This document shows positions 42,433 to 50,661 of a stretch of DNA of 64,000 bases, piece by piece. Below the pieces are notes generated by a model. That model was not told the origin of the DNA. It ran no database searches and worked only from the letters and a program-made list of their open reading frames with translations. The first letter of the stretch is position 1, and the number at the start of each line of letters is the position of its first letter. The position numbers were made by a program, and so were the translations under genes. The DNA comes from Bradyrhizobium frederickii (GTDB lineage: Bacteria > Pseudomonadota > Alphaproteobacteria > Rhizobiales > Xanthobacteraceae), in the NCBI RefSeq assembly GCF_004570865.1, contig NZ_SPQS01000001.1, forward strand, positions 434,001 to 498,000, read 5' to 3'.

Positions 42433-43823
42433 GGGCCACACTCCGTGACGCCGTAGCCGGCAAACTCCTTCGCGATATCGGGATTCATGGATTTCGCCTG
42501 CGCGATATCGGTGGCCCCGTCGCCGCCGCTCTTGCGGGTGGCGATGCCGCGGCCGAACAGCGACGATGACGAGCGCGGATTGCGCTGGATCGCGTCGGTG
42601 TAGTCCTTGATCGCTTCCGCGTTGCGGCCGAGCTTGAGGTTGACGAGCCCGCGGCTGTCGAGCGCATCGCTCAAGCCGGGATCGATCTGGAGCGCCAGAT
42701 TGCAGTCGGCCAGCGCGCCCTGCAGGTCGCCGGTCGCAGCGCGCACCCAGCAGCGGTTGTTGAACGCCTCGCCATCCCTCGAATTCCTGCTGATCACGAG
42801 GTCGAAATCCTGCCTGGCGAGCGCATAAGCGCGCTTGATCGCATAGACCTGGCCGCGCTTGTAGCGCGAGACGACGTCATTGGCGTTCGCCGCGATCTTG
42901 CGGCTGAGGTCGGCGATGAGCGGATCCCTGGCGAGATCGTCGGTGCTCGGGGGAGGCTCTGCCTGCGGCGCCTCGCAGACCGGCCTCTGCGGCTCCGGTT
43001 TCTGAGGCTCGGGCTTCGTCGGCGTCGGGTCGCCCTTGCTGTCGGGCGGCCGGGTCACCGGGCCTGCGAACGAGAATTCCGTGGTCAGCGAGGACGACAG
43101 CCACGGCACCTGTTCCCGCTTGGTGGCGGCGATCACGCCGTTCTTGGTGTTGGTCAGGGCCTGCTCGGCGCTGATGTTCGGCGCACGCATCTCGCGGAGC
43201 AGCTCGGCGACGAACAGGCCGTGATCGGTCTTGCCGCTGGCCGTGACCGCGCCGAGCGCCGCGGAGTAGAGCACCAGCGAATTGCTCGGCGCGATCGCCG
43301 GCGCAAGGCCCGCCGAATAGCGGCGGAAGCGCCGCTCGAACGGGTTACGCCGCGAGGCGTCGATCAGCGCGACCTTGATCGCGGCACCGCGCGTGTTCAT
43401 TTCGGCGAGGATGCTGTCGAGACTGAAGCCGTCGCGCGCCACATCGGGCTCGGTCCAGATCTGCGCGTCGACCGGAAGCAAATAGGTCTGCCGGTTGGAT
43501 TGAATGGCAAAGCCGTCGAAGAAGATCAGCGCCACTGCGCCGCGTTCGATGCGGGCATAGAAGCGATCAAGCGCCTGCCGCATGGCGTCGGCCGTGAGAT
43601 TGCTCTGCCGGTCGACGACGAAACCGTCGCGCTTCAACTCTTCAGCGACGTCCTGTGCGTCGTTGGCGACGTCGCTCAGCACGAACTCGTTGTCCGGATA
43701 TCTGGAATTGCCGATCACCAGCGCGATCTTCGCGACGTCGGCCGCGCGGCTTGCAGGCCCGCTGCTCAGCACCAGCAGGGCTGTTAGCAACACCATCATC
43801 GCGGCGCGCATGAAATGGCTCAT
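42429..43823 (-). CDS. Caspase-fold (C14) protein with C-terminal TPR-like repeats, catalytic dyad lost
   Basis: Protein of 464 aa with a signal peptide (ends near SSGPASRAAD), a p20-like caspase domain (about 33-225) and after a Pro/Glu-rich linker (about 250-285) tetratricopeptide-like repeats (about 290-440). In active members the dyad is His in YAGHG and Cys in LDACRNNPF. Here the aligned segments read FFDGFAIQ (Phe at 105) and LIDASRRNPF (Ser at 157), so both catalytic residues are replaced. It is therefore probably a non-enzymatic, exported caspase-fold protein. ATG 43823 chosen over a TTG nine bases before. Family certain, function unknown. Confidence 0.83.
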   Translation of the reverse strand: MSHFMRAAMMVLLTALLVLSSGPASRAADVAKIALVIGNSRYPDNEFVLSDVANDAQDVAEELKRDGFVVDRQSNLTADAMRQALDRFYARIERGAVALIFFDGFAIQSNRQTYLLPVDAQIWTEPDVARDGFSLDSILAEMNTRGAAIKVALIDASRRNPFERRFRRYSAGLAPAIAPSNSLVLYSAALGAVTASGKTDHGLFVAELLREMRAPNISAEQALTNTKNGVIAATKREQVPWLSSSLTTEFSFAGPVTRPPDSKGDPTPTKPEPQKPEPQRPVCEAPQAEPPPSTDDLARDPLIADLSRKIAANANDVVSRYKRGQVYAIKRAYALARQDFDLVISRNSRDGEAFNNRCWVRAATGDLQGALADCNLALQIDPGLSDALDSRGLVNLKLGRNAEAIKDYTDAIQRNPRSSSSLFGRGIATRKSGGDGATDIAQAKSMNPDIAKEFAGYGVTECGP

Positions 43824-43987
43824 GGTGATCAAAATCTCCGGACAGGATAGCGGCCGTCACTCACAATACAATCGGCAAGTGAAGTTGCGCCCACACGCTA
43901 TGGTGACGGGGTGGCAGATTGCCCTTGCGCGCGCCGCCCGTCCTGCCGCAAATGGCTGCAAAACGGAGCCAGGGAAGCGAGCCTACC

Positions 43988-44770
43988 ATGACCGACACCA
44001 CAGCAATCATCACCGAGAAGCGCGGGCAGGCGTTCTGGATCACCATCAACCGGCCGGAAAAGCGCAACGCATTGAACGGCGACGTCATCGCCGGCATCAC
44101 CAAGGGCTATCGCGACGCGCATGACGACGAGGACGTCCGCGTCATCGTGCTGACGGGCGCGGGCGACAAGGCGTTCTGCGCGGGCGCCGATTTGCAGAAT
44201 TCCGGCGCCGCTTTCGCGATGGACCATTCCAAACCAAATGTCGACTATGCCGATCTGTTACGTTTGTCACAGAACGCCACCAAACCGGCGATTGCGCGGG
44301 TCGGCGGCGTCTGCATGGCCGGCGGCATGGGCCTGCTCTGCATGACCGACATGGCGGTCGCGGCCGACCACGTCGTGTTCGGCTTGCCGGAGGTGAAGGT
44401 CGGCGTGTTCCCGATGCAGGTGCTGAGCCTGCTTCAGCGCATCGCGCCGCCGCGCCTCGTCAACGAATGGGCGCTCACGGGCGAGCCGTTCGACGCCAAG
44501 GCCGCACAGGCCGCGGGCCTGCTCAACTACGTGGTGCCCGCGGCCGAGCTCGACGCCAAGGTCGACTGGCTGATCGGCCGCATCGTCGACAAGTCCCCGA
44601 CCGCGATCCGCCGCGGCAAGTACGCCATGCGGGCCATCGCCGCGATGTCGTTCGACGAGAGCATCGCCTACACCGAAAGCCAGATCGCGCTGCTCGCAAT
44701 GACCGAGGACGCCAAGGAAGGCCTGAAGGCGTTCAGCGAGAAGAGGAAGCCGGTCTGGACGGGGCGGTGA
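43988..44770 (+). CDS. Enoyl-CoA hydratase/isomerase family protein
   Basis: Crotonase-fold protein of 260 aa. Its beginning (WITINRPEKRNALNGDVIAGI) and the first oxyanion segment (AGDKAFCAGADLQ) are typical, and the second oxyanion segment reads MAGGMGLLCMTDMAVAADHVVFGLPEVKVGVFP. The Glu in PEVKVG is at the position of a catalytic Glu of hydratases. ATG 43988 is used because a longer in-frame start lies far upstream of the fold. It is single, flanked by the caspase-fold gene and by a palindromic repeat. Substrate unknown. Confidence 0.87.
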   Translation: MTDTTAIITEKRGQAFWITINRPEKRNALNGDVIAGITKGYRDAHDDEDVRVIVLTGAGDKAFCAGADLQNSGAAFAMDHSKPNVDYADLLRLSQNATKPAIARVGGVCMAGGMGLLCMTDMAVAADHVVFGLPEVKVGVFPMQVLSLLQRIAPPRLVNEWALTGEPFDAKAAQAAGLLNYVVPAAELDAKVDWLIGRIVDKSPTAIRRGKYAMRAIAAMSFDESIAYTESQIALLAMTEDAKEGLKAFSEKRKPVWTGR

Positions 44771-44790
44771 GAGAAGGCTGCTGGTTGATC

Positions 44791-44920
44791 CGTCATCCTG
44801 AGGTGCGAGTGGCGCGGTGCGTCTAGCATCGCATCGGGAGCCTCGAAGGATGCGCGGCCGAGATGCAGCCGGGCCGTCGCCCTTCGAGGGCCCTGAAGAA
44901 GCGGCCACCTCAGGGTGACG
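44791..44920. repeat. Palindromic intergenic repeat element (about 130 bp)
   Basis: Outer arms CGTCATCCTGAGGTG (44791-44805) and CACCTCAGGGTGACG (44906-44920) pair with one mismatch; inner arms CCTCGAAGG (44841) and CCTTCGAGG (44881) pair perfectly. The whole can fold as a long hairpin. Similar elements are common between genes in Bradyrhizobium and relatives (recollection, not searched). It fills most of the gap between the enoyl-CoA hydratase and the GlcG-like gene. Confidence 0.75.
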
Positions 44921-44952
44921 GTGATGGTTCAATGTGATGCGCTCTGGGACGA

Positions 44953-45381
44953 CTACCCCGCATTTGCCTTCAGCCCCGCGGCCTGGATACCCGCCACCGC
45001 GCAGGCCTCGTCATTGTCGGAGGTGTCGCCGGAGACGCCGACGGCGCCGAGCAGGGTCGTGCCGTCCATGATCAGCACGCCGCCGGGTACCGGCACCAGC
45101 GCGCCCTTGGCAATCGTGTTCACGGCGTCGATGAAATAGGCCTGCTCCTGGGCGCGTTGGAACAGCGCGCGCGAACCCATGCCCATCGCGAGCGCGCCAT
45201 AGGCCTTGCCGTGGGCGATCTCGGCGCGCATCAGGCTGGTGCCGTCCTGCGCGGCTGCGAGCTTGAGCACGCCGCGGACGTCGAGGATGGTCACGACCAG
45301 CGGCTTCAGCTTGAGTTCGCCGGCCTTCGCGAGGGCGGCGTCGAGGATCTTGCGGGCGGTGTCGAGTGTGAGGTCAGCCAT
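44953..45381 (-). CDS. GlcG/HbpS-like haem-degrading/binding family protein
   Basis: Protein of 142 aa of the HbpS/GlcG (DUF336) fold. The pattern LTLDTARKILDAALAKAGELKLKPLVVTILDVRG and the later GGVLIMDGTTLLGAVGVSG loop are typical. In E. coli GlcG is part of the glycolate oxidase operon but its function is unclear; other members bind haem or cobalamin. Its start overlaps the end of the large FAD/Fe-S dehydrogenase gene by 8 bases, so the two are one operon. Confidence 0.85.
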   Translation of the reverse strand: MADLTLDTARKILDAALAKAGELKLKPLVVTILDVRGVLKLAAAQDGTSLMRAEIAHGKAYGALAMGMGSRALFQRAQEQAYFIDAVNTIAKGALVPVPGGVLIMDGTTLLGAVGVSGDTSDNDEACAVAGIQAAGLKANAG

Positions 45382-48349
45382 GGCTGGGTTCCTTTGCAGT
45401 GGTGGAAGTGGAATTGGGCTCGGCGCGCTCGAGGCTCAGCGCCAGCACGCGTGCGACGTGGAGCGCCTCGCGCCCCGTGCCGTCGTGAATCTGGTGGCGG
45501 CAAGATGTGCCGTCGGCAACGACGAGCGTCGTCTCACCTGCGCGCCGCACGGCGGGCAGCAGCGACAGCTCGGCCATCTCGATCGAGGCATCATAGGTGT
45601 CGGCGCCATAACCGAAGGCACCGGCCATGCCGCAGCAGCTCGACTCGATGGTCTCGACCTTGAGGCCCGGCACGAGCCGGAGCACCTGCTCGACCGGCTT
45701 GAAGGCGCCAAAGGATTTCTGGTGGCAATGGCCGTGCACCACGGCCTTGTCGGCGACGCTGCCGAGCGGCAGTTGCAGCCGGCCGGCTTCGGCCTCGCGC
45801 ACCAGAAATTCCTCAAAGGTCAACGCATGGGCGCCGACCGCCTTGGCATCCTTGTCCTTGCGCAGTGAAGCGAGCTCATCACGCAGCGTCAGCAGGCAGC
45901 TCGGCTCGAGGCCGACGATCGGCACGCCGCGCGCGGCGAAGGGCGCGAAGGCGGCCACGAGCCGGTCGAGCTCGGTCCTCGCTTGATCGACGAGTCCTGC
46001 AGAGAGAAAGGTGCGGCCGCAGCACAGCGGACGGGTGCCGGCCGTTGGCTTCGGCAGATGCACGCGATAACCGCCGGCCACGAGCACGCGCAGCGCGGCC
46101 TCGAGGTTTTCCCGCTCATAGATGCGATTGAAGGTGTCGGCGAACAGCACGACCTCGCGGCCGGCTTCCGGGCCAACGCTTTCGGCCGGCGGCGCGAACA
46201 CGTCGCTGCGGAAGGCGGGCAGCGCCCGGCGCGCGCTGATGCCGGCAAAGCGCTCGAACAATCGTCGCAGCCATGGGCTGCGATTGCGCAAATTCGCCAG
46301 CGGCGCGAAGTGCGAGGCGAGGCCGGCATAGCGCGGCAAATAGCCGACCAGGCGGTCGCGCAGCGTCAGGCCATGGCTCGCTGCTCGTGCCGCCAGCACC
46401 TCGATCTTCATCTTGGCCATGTCGACACCGGTCGGGCATTCGTGGCGGCAGGCCTTGCAGGAGACGCAGAGTTTGAGCGTCTCCATCATTTCGTCGGATG
46501 ATAGCGCATCGGGGCCGAGCTGGCCGGAGATCGCGAGCCGCAGCGTGTTGGCGCGCCCGCGGGTGACGTCCTTCTCGTTGCGCGTGGCGCGATAGGACGG
46601 GCACATCACGCCGCCCTCGAGCTTGCGGCAGGCGCCGTTGTTGTTGCACATCTCGACCGCGCCCTGGAAACCGCCGCCGGCGCCGGGATAGGCAGACCAG
46701 TCGAGTTTTGTCTTCAACTCGCCAACACGATAATCGGGCTTGAAGCGAAACAGCGAGCGATCGTCCATCCTGGGCGCATCGACGATCTTGCCGGGATTGA
46801 GGACGCCGTCGGGGTCGAAGCGCTGCTTCACCTCCCTGAAGTCGGCGACGAGGCGCGCGCCGAACATGGTCTCGTGGAATTCCGAGCGCACCAGGCCGTC
46901 GCCGTGCTCGCCGGAATGCGAGCCCTTGTATTCGCGCACCAGCGCGAATGCCTCCTCGGCGATGGCGCGCATCGCCTTGACGTCCTTTTCCAGCTTCAAA
47001 TTCAGCACGGGACGAACGTGCAGGCAGCCCTCGGAGGCGTGCGCATACATCGTGCCGCTGGTGCCGTGCCTGGCAAAGACCTCGTTCAGCCGCGCTGTAT
47101 AATCGGCAAGGTGCGGCAGCGGCACCGCGCAATCCTCGACGAAGGAGACCGGCTTGCCTTCCTGCTTCATCGACATCATGACATTGAGGCCGGCGGCGCG
47201 GAAATCGGCGATGCCGCTCTGTAGCGCGGGCTCGGTGATCTCGACCACGCCGCCCCATTTGCGCGTGTCGTTGGTCCAGCCGAAGCCGAGATCGCCCATC
47301 AGCTCGCCGAGCTGTTTCAGACGAAGGAGGTTGTCTGCCTGGTCCTCTTCGGCGAACTCGACCACCAGCACGGCATCCGGATCGCCCTTGATGGCGGCGG
47401 AGATGATCGGCCTGAACATCGCGATGTCGCGGCCGAGCGCAATCATGGTGCGGTCGACCAGCTCGACCGCGATCGGCTTGAGCTTGACGAGGTGCTGGGC
47501 CGCGTCCATCGCCTCGTAGAAGCTGCCGAAATGGCAGACGCCGAGCGCCTTGTTGCGGATGACCGGCCACAGCTTCAGCTCGACCTTGGTGGTGAAGGCG
47601 AGGGTGCCTTCCGAGCCGACCAAGAGATGCGCCATGTTGTTCGGCGCGTTGCGCGGCACCAGTGCATCGAGATTGTAGCCGCCGACGCGGCGCTGCACTT
47701 TGGGAAAGCGCGCCGCGATCTCCCCGGCCTCGCGCATTCCGAGATCGAGCATGTCGCGAAACAGCGCGCGGGCGGTGTCGCTGGTCTCGACGTCGGAGAG
47801 ATCGCGCGACACCTCGCCAAAACGGCTCAGCGTGCCGTCGGCGAGGGACGCCTCCATCGACAGCGTGTTGTCGCGCATCGTGCCGTAGCGGAGGCTGCGG
47901 CCGCCGCAGGAATTGTTGCCGGCCATGCCGCCGATGGTGGCGCGCGAGGCGGTGGAGACGTCGACCGGAAACCATAGCCCGTGCTTCTTCAATTGCCGGT
48001 TGAGGTCGTCGAGCACGATGCCGGGCTCGACCACGCAGGTCTGGCCCTCGACGTCGAGCGACAGGATCCGATTCAGATGCTTGGAGAGATCGACCACGAG
48101 CCCGTCATTGACGGTCTGGCCGCATTGCGAGGTGCCGCCGCCGCGCGGGGTGACCTTCAGCCCCTCGTCGCGGGCAATCGCCAGCGCCCGCAGGGCCTCG
48201 TCCATGGTCTTGGGCACCACCACGCCAGCTGGCACGATCTGATAGAACGAGGCGTCGGTGGCGTAGCGGCCGCGGCTGAAGGGGTCGAACAGGACGTCGC
48301 CGGTCAGTTCCGACCGCAGGCGTCGTTCGAGCGAGGAGGCGTTTGTCAT
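45374..48349 (-). CDS. FAD-linked and Fe-S oxidoreductase fusion (D-2-hydroxyacid dehydrogenase-like)
   Basis: Large protein of 991 aa. The N-terminal half has the FAD_binding_4 domain (around residue 75, VTPRGGGTSQCG) and FAD-oxidase C domain (to about 520). The C-terminal half holds a 4Fe-4S module (CVSCKACRHECP near 640) and CCG domains (SSCCGMAGAFGYG, CCGRTFLSAGL). This is the YdiJ/Dld-type fusion oxidising D-lactate, D-2-hydroxyglutarate or glycolate and feeding the quinone pool. The GlcG-like neighbour and the GntR/FCD regulator on the other side (as in glcC-glcDEFG) favour a hydroxyacid such as glycolate. Exact substrate not readable. Confidence 0.85.
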   Translation of the reverse strand: MTNASSLERRLRSELTGDVLFDPFSRGRYATDASFYQIVPAGVVVPKTMDEALRALAIARDEGLKVTPRGGGTSQCGQTVNDGLVVDLSKHLNRILSLDVEGQTCVVEPGIVLDDLNRQLKKHGLWFPVDVSTASRATIGGMAGNNSCGGRSLRYGTMRDNTLSMEASLADGTLSRFGEVSRDLSDVETSDTARALFRDMLDLGMREAGEIAARFPKVQRRVGGYNLDALVPRNAPNNMAHLLVGSEGTLAFTTKVELKLWPVIRNKALGVCHFGSFYEAMDAAQHLVKLKPIAVELVDRTMIALGRDIAMFRPIISAAIKGDPDAVLVVEFAEEDQADNLLRLKQLGELMGDLGFGWTNDTRKWGGVVEITEPALQSGIADFRAAGLNVMMSMKQEGKPVSFVEDCAVPLPHLADYTARLNEVFARHGTSGTMYAHASEGCLHVRPVLNLKLEKDVKAMRAIAEEAFALVREYKGSHSGEHGDGLVRSEFHETMFGARLVADFREVKQRFDPDGVLNPGKIVDAPRMDDRSLFRFKPDYRVGELKTKLDWSAYPGAGGGFQGAVEMCNNNGACRKLEGGVMCPSYRATRNEKDVTRGRANTLRLAISGQLGPDALSSDEMMETLKLCVSCKACRHECPTGVDMAKMKIEVLAARAASHGLTLRDRLVGYLPRYAGLASHFAPLANLRNRSPWLRRLFERFAGISARRALPAFRSDVFAPPAESVGPEAGREVVLFADTFNRIYERENLEAALRVLVAGGYRVHLPKPTAGTRPLCCGRTFLSAGLVDQARTELDRLVAAFAPFAARGVPIVGLEPSCLLTLRDELASLRKDKDAKAVGAHALTFEEFLVREAEAGRLQLPLGSVADKAVVHGHCHQKSFGAFKPVEQVLRLVPGLKVETIESSCCGMAGAFGYGADTYDASIEMAELSLLPAVRRAGETTLVVADGTSCRHQIHDGTGREALHVARVLALSLERAEPNSTSTTAKEPSHG

Positions 48350-48452
48350 CCCTGATCCCGGACTGATCCAGTAAGGCCCCGCCCTGCTGAGTTATTCATT
48401 GTTGTTCCCGACCGACGCATTATGAATTCAAAAATGAGCAGGCTGGCCGCCC

Positions 48453-49190
48453 TCAGGGCGAGGCCGGTGCAGGCTCTTGGGGCTCGGTCAGGTGCTCGAT
48501 CGCCGCCGTTCGCTTGTTGCGCAGGTGCTGGAACAGGATGTCGCTGAGCTCGCTGCCGGCTCTCCGGCGCAGCGCATCGAGGATGGCCTCATGCTCGCGC
48601 ATCGCTTCCGCCCAGCGCTGCCGCTTGCGGGCGAAATTGGCGGAGTAACGGACGCGGCGGATTCTCCCCGCGAAATTGGCATAGGCCGTCTTCAGCGCCT
48701 CGTTGCGCGCGGCCGCGACGATGCTCTCGTGGATGCGCTGGTTGGCCTGAAAATAGCCGTGCATGTCGCGGTGCAGATAATGGCCGTACATCTCGTAATG
48801 CAGCTGCTCGATCGCGGTGATTTCCGCGTCGCTGATCGCCTCGCAGGCAAGGCGCCCGGCAAGGCTCTCCAGCCCCGCCATCACGTCGAACAGCTCTTCG
48901 AGGTCGCGCTGGCTGAGCTGGCGGACCCGAGCGCCGCGGTTGGGCAAAAGCTCGATCAGGCCCTCGGCGGCAAGCACCTTCAGGGCTTCGCGCAGGGGCG
49001 TGCGGGAGATGCCGAGCATCTCGCAGAGCTGCCGCTCGGGAATGCGGGCTCCTTCCGGGATATTGCCTTCCACCACGTAGTCGCGCAGCCGCAGCAGGAT
49101 CTCGCCGTGGAGCGAGGCCTCGTGGCGGTCAGCGCCATTGCCTGCGGCCAGGGTGATCGGAACCCCGCTGTCGGGAATCGTGGATTTCAT
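48453..49190 (-). CDS. GntR family regulator, FadR/FCD subfamily
   Basis: Transcription factor of 245 aa with a winged HTH (about 25-90, IPERQLCEMLGISRTPLREALKVLAAEGLIELLPNRGARV) and an all-helical FCD ligand domain (about 105-225) with conserved acid/His metal or ligand residues. FCD regulators respond to organic acids such as glycolate, lactate or glucuronate. I chose ATG 49190; a longer in-frame start lies in the promoter. It lies between the hydroxyacid dehydrogenase (same strand, downstream) and the divergent aminotransferase genes, so it may control both. The ligand is inferred. Confidence 0.87.
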   Translation of the reverse strand: MKSTIPDSGVPITLAAGNGADRHEASLHGEILLRLRDYVVEGNIPEGARIPERQLCEMLGISRTPLREALKVLAAEGLIELLPNRGARVRQLSQRDLEELFDVMAGLESLAGRLACEAISDAEITAIEQLHYEMYGHYLHRDMHGYFQANQRIHESIVAAARNEALKTAYANFAGRIRRVRYSANFARKRQRWAEAMREHEAILDALRRRAGSELSDILFQHLRNKRTAAIEHLTEPQEPAPASP

Positions 49191-49320
49191 TTGCAGCACA
49201 ATAGTTTGCCCGTTCGATCGCGTCGATGTCCACAATCGCATACCAAAAATCGATTGAAACGGCAAAAAATGAATGCAAAATGGCTATCGGCTTTGCCAAG
49301 ACCGCGGCCAGGGAGGCCTC

Positions 49321-50523
49321 ATGCATCAGGGACGTCATTTCCTTCAGATTCCTGGCCCGAGCCCGGTCCCTGAGCGCGTCCTGCGCGCCATGGACATGCC
49401 TGTCATCGACCACCGCAGCGCGGAGTTCGGCGAGCTCGGCCGCGCCGTGCTCGAAGGCAGCCAGCAGATCTTCAAGACCACGGGGCCGGTCGTGATCTTC
49501 CCCTCCTCGGGCACGGGTGCCTGGGAGGCTGCGATCGTCAACACGCTGTCGCCGGGTGACAAGGTGCTGATGGTCGAGACCGGCCATTTCGCCACGATGT
49601 GGCGGCAGATGGCCGGCCGCTTCGGCATCGAGGTCGATTTCGTTCCCGGCGACTGGCGGCGGGGCGCCGATCCGGCCGTGATCGAGGCCAAGCTGACCCA
49701 AGACGCGGCGCACGCGATCAAGGCCGTGATGGTCGTGCAGAACGAGACCTCGACCGGCGCCACCAGTCGCATCGCCGAGATCCGCGCTGCGATCGACCGC
49801 GCGTCGCATCCCGCGCTGCTGATGGTCGACACCATCTCCTCGCTCGGCTCGGTCGACTACCGTCATGACGAGTGGAAGGTCGACGTCAGCGTCAGCTGCT
49901 CGCAGAAAGGCTTCATGCTGCCGCCCGGCCTCGGCTTCAACGCGATTTCGGAGAAGGCGCTGGCTGCGTCCAAAGCCAACCGGATGCCGCGCTCCTATTT
50001 CGACTGGGAGGAGATGCTCAAGCCGAATGCAAAAGGCTTCTTTCCCTACACGCCCGCGACCAATCTGCTCTACGGTCTGCGCGAGGCGATCGCGATGCTG
50101 CTGGAAGAGGGGCTCGACAACGTGTACGCGCGCCATCAGCGGTTGGCCGCGGCGACGCGCGCCGCCGTCAATCATTGGGGGCTCGAGATCCTTTGCCAGG
50201 AGCCGGCCGAGTACTCGCCGGTGCTCACCGCGGTGCTGATGCCGCCGGGGCATGACGCCGACCAGTTCCGGAAAGTCGTGCTCGACAATTACAATATGTC
50301 GCTCGGCTCGGGCCTGTCGAAGGTCGCGGGAAAGGTCTTCCGCATCGGCCATCTCGGCGAATGCAATGCGCTGACGCTGCTCGGTGCGCTCACGGGCGTC
50401 GAAATGGGCCTCTCGGTCGCCGGCGTGCCGCACCGCGCCGGCGGCGTCGACGTCGCGATGAAGCTCCTGGAGCAGCGCCCGCAGGGCAATGCCTCGCCGC
50501 ATCTGAAGATCGTCGGCACGTAA
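49321..50523 (+). CDS. Class V aminotransferase (serine/alanine-glyoxylate aminotransferase-like), copy 1
   Basis: PLP enzyme of 400 aa that transfers an amino group, typically from serine, alanine or aspartate to glyoxylate. The beginning IPGPSPVPERVLRAMDMPVIDHRSAEF is the SGAT/AGT motif, and the PLP Lys is K196 in SCSQKGFMLPPGLGF. ATG 49321 follows a GGGAGG ribosome site. It is divergent from the GntR gene and followed by a close paralogue. With a hydroxyacid dehydrogenase nearby it would remove glyoxylate as glycine. The amino donor cannot be read. Confidence 0.87.
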   Translation: MHQGRHFLQIPGPSPVPERVLRAMDMPVIDHRSAEFGELGRAVLEGSQQIFKTTGPVVIFPSSGTGAWEAAIVNTLSPGDKVLMVETGHFATMWRQMAGRFGIEVDFVPGDWRRGADPAVIEAKLTQDAAHAIKAVMVVQNETSTGATSRIAEIRAAIDRASHPALLMVDTISSLGSVDYRHDEWKVDVSVSCSQKGFMLPPGLGFNAISEKALAASKANRMPRSYFDWEEMLKPNAKGFFPYTPATNLLYGLREAIAMLLEEGLDNVYARHQRLAAATRAAVNHWGLEILCQEPAEYSPVLTAVLMPPGHDADQFRKVVLDNYNMSLGSGLSKVAGKVFRIGHLGECNALTLLGALTGVEMGLSVAGVPHRAGGVDVAMKLLEQRPQGNASPHLKIVGT

Positions 50524-50661
50524 GGGGCCGCGATGGAAGGAAAGGCAGGCGAGGGCGGGCCCGTCCGCCAAGCACGGACGAACCCTTTCGAGAGGGGACA
50601 AGCCGGTCAAATGGTGCTATTCGGCGCCCACCAAACCAAGGCTCAACCGGGAAGGACGCCG

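Noticed and set aside
40129..42441. Open frame of about 770 codons on the minus strand opposite the molybdopterin gene
   Set aside because: Shadow frame in GC-rich coding DNA; the plus strand has the Fe-S and molybdopterin motifs.
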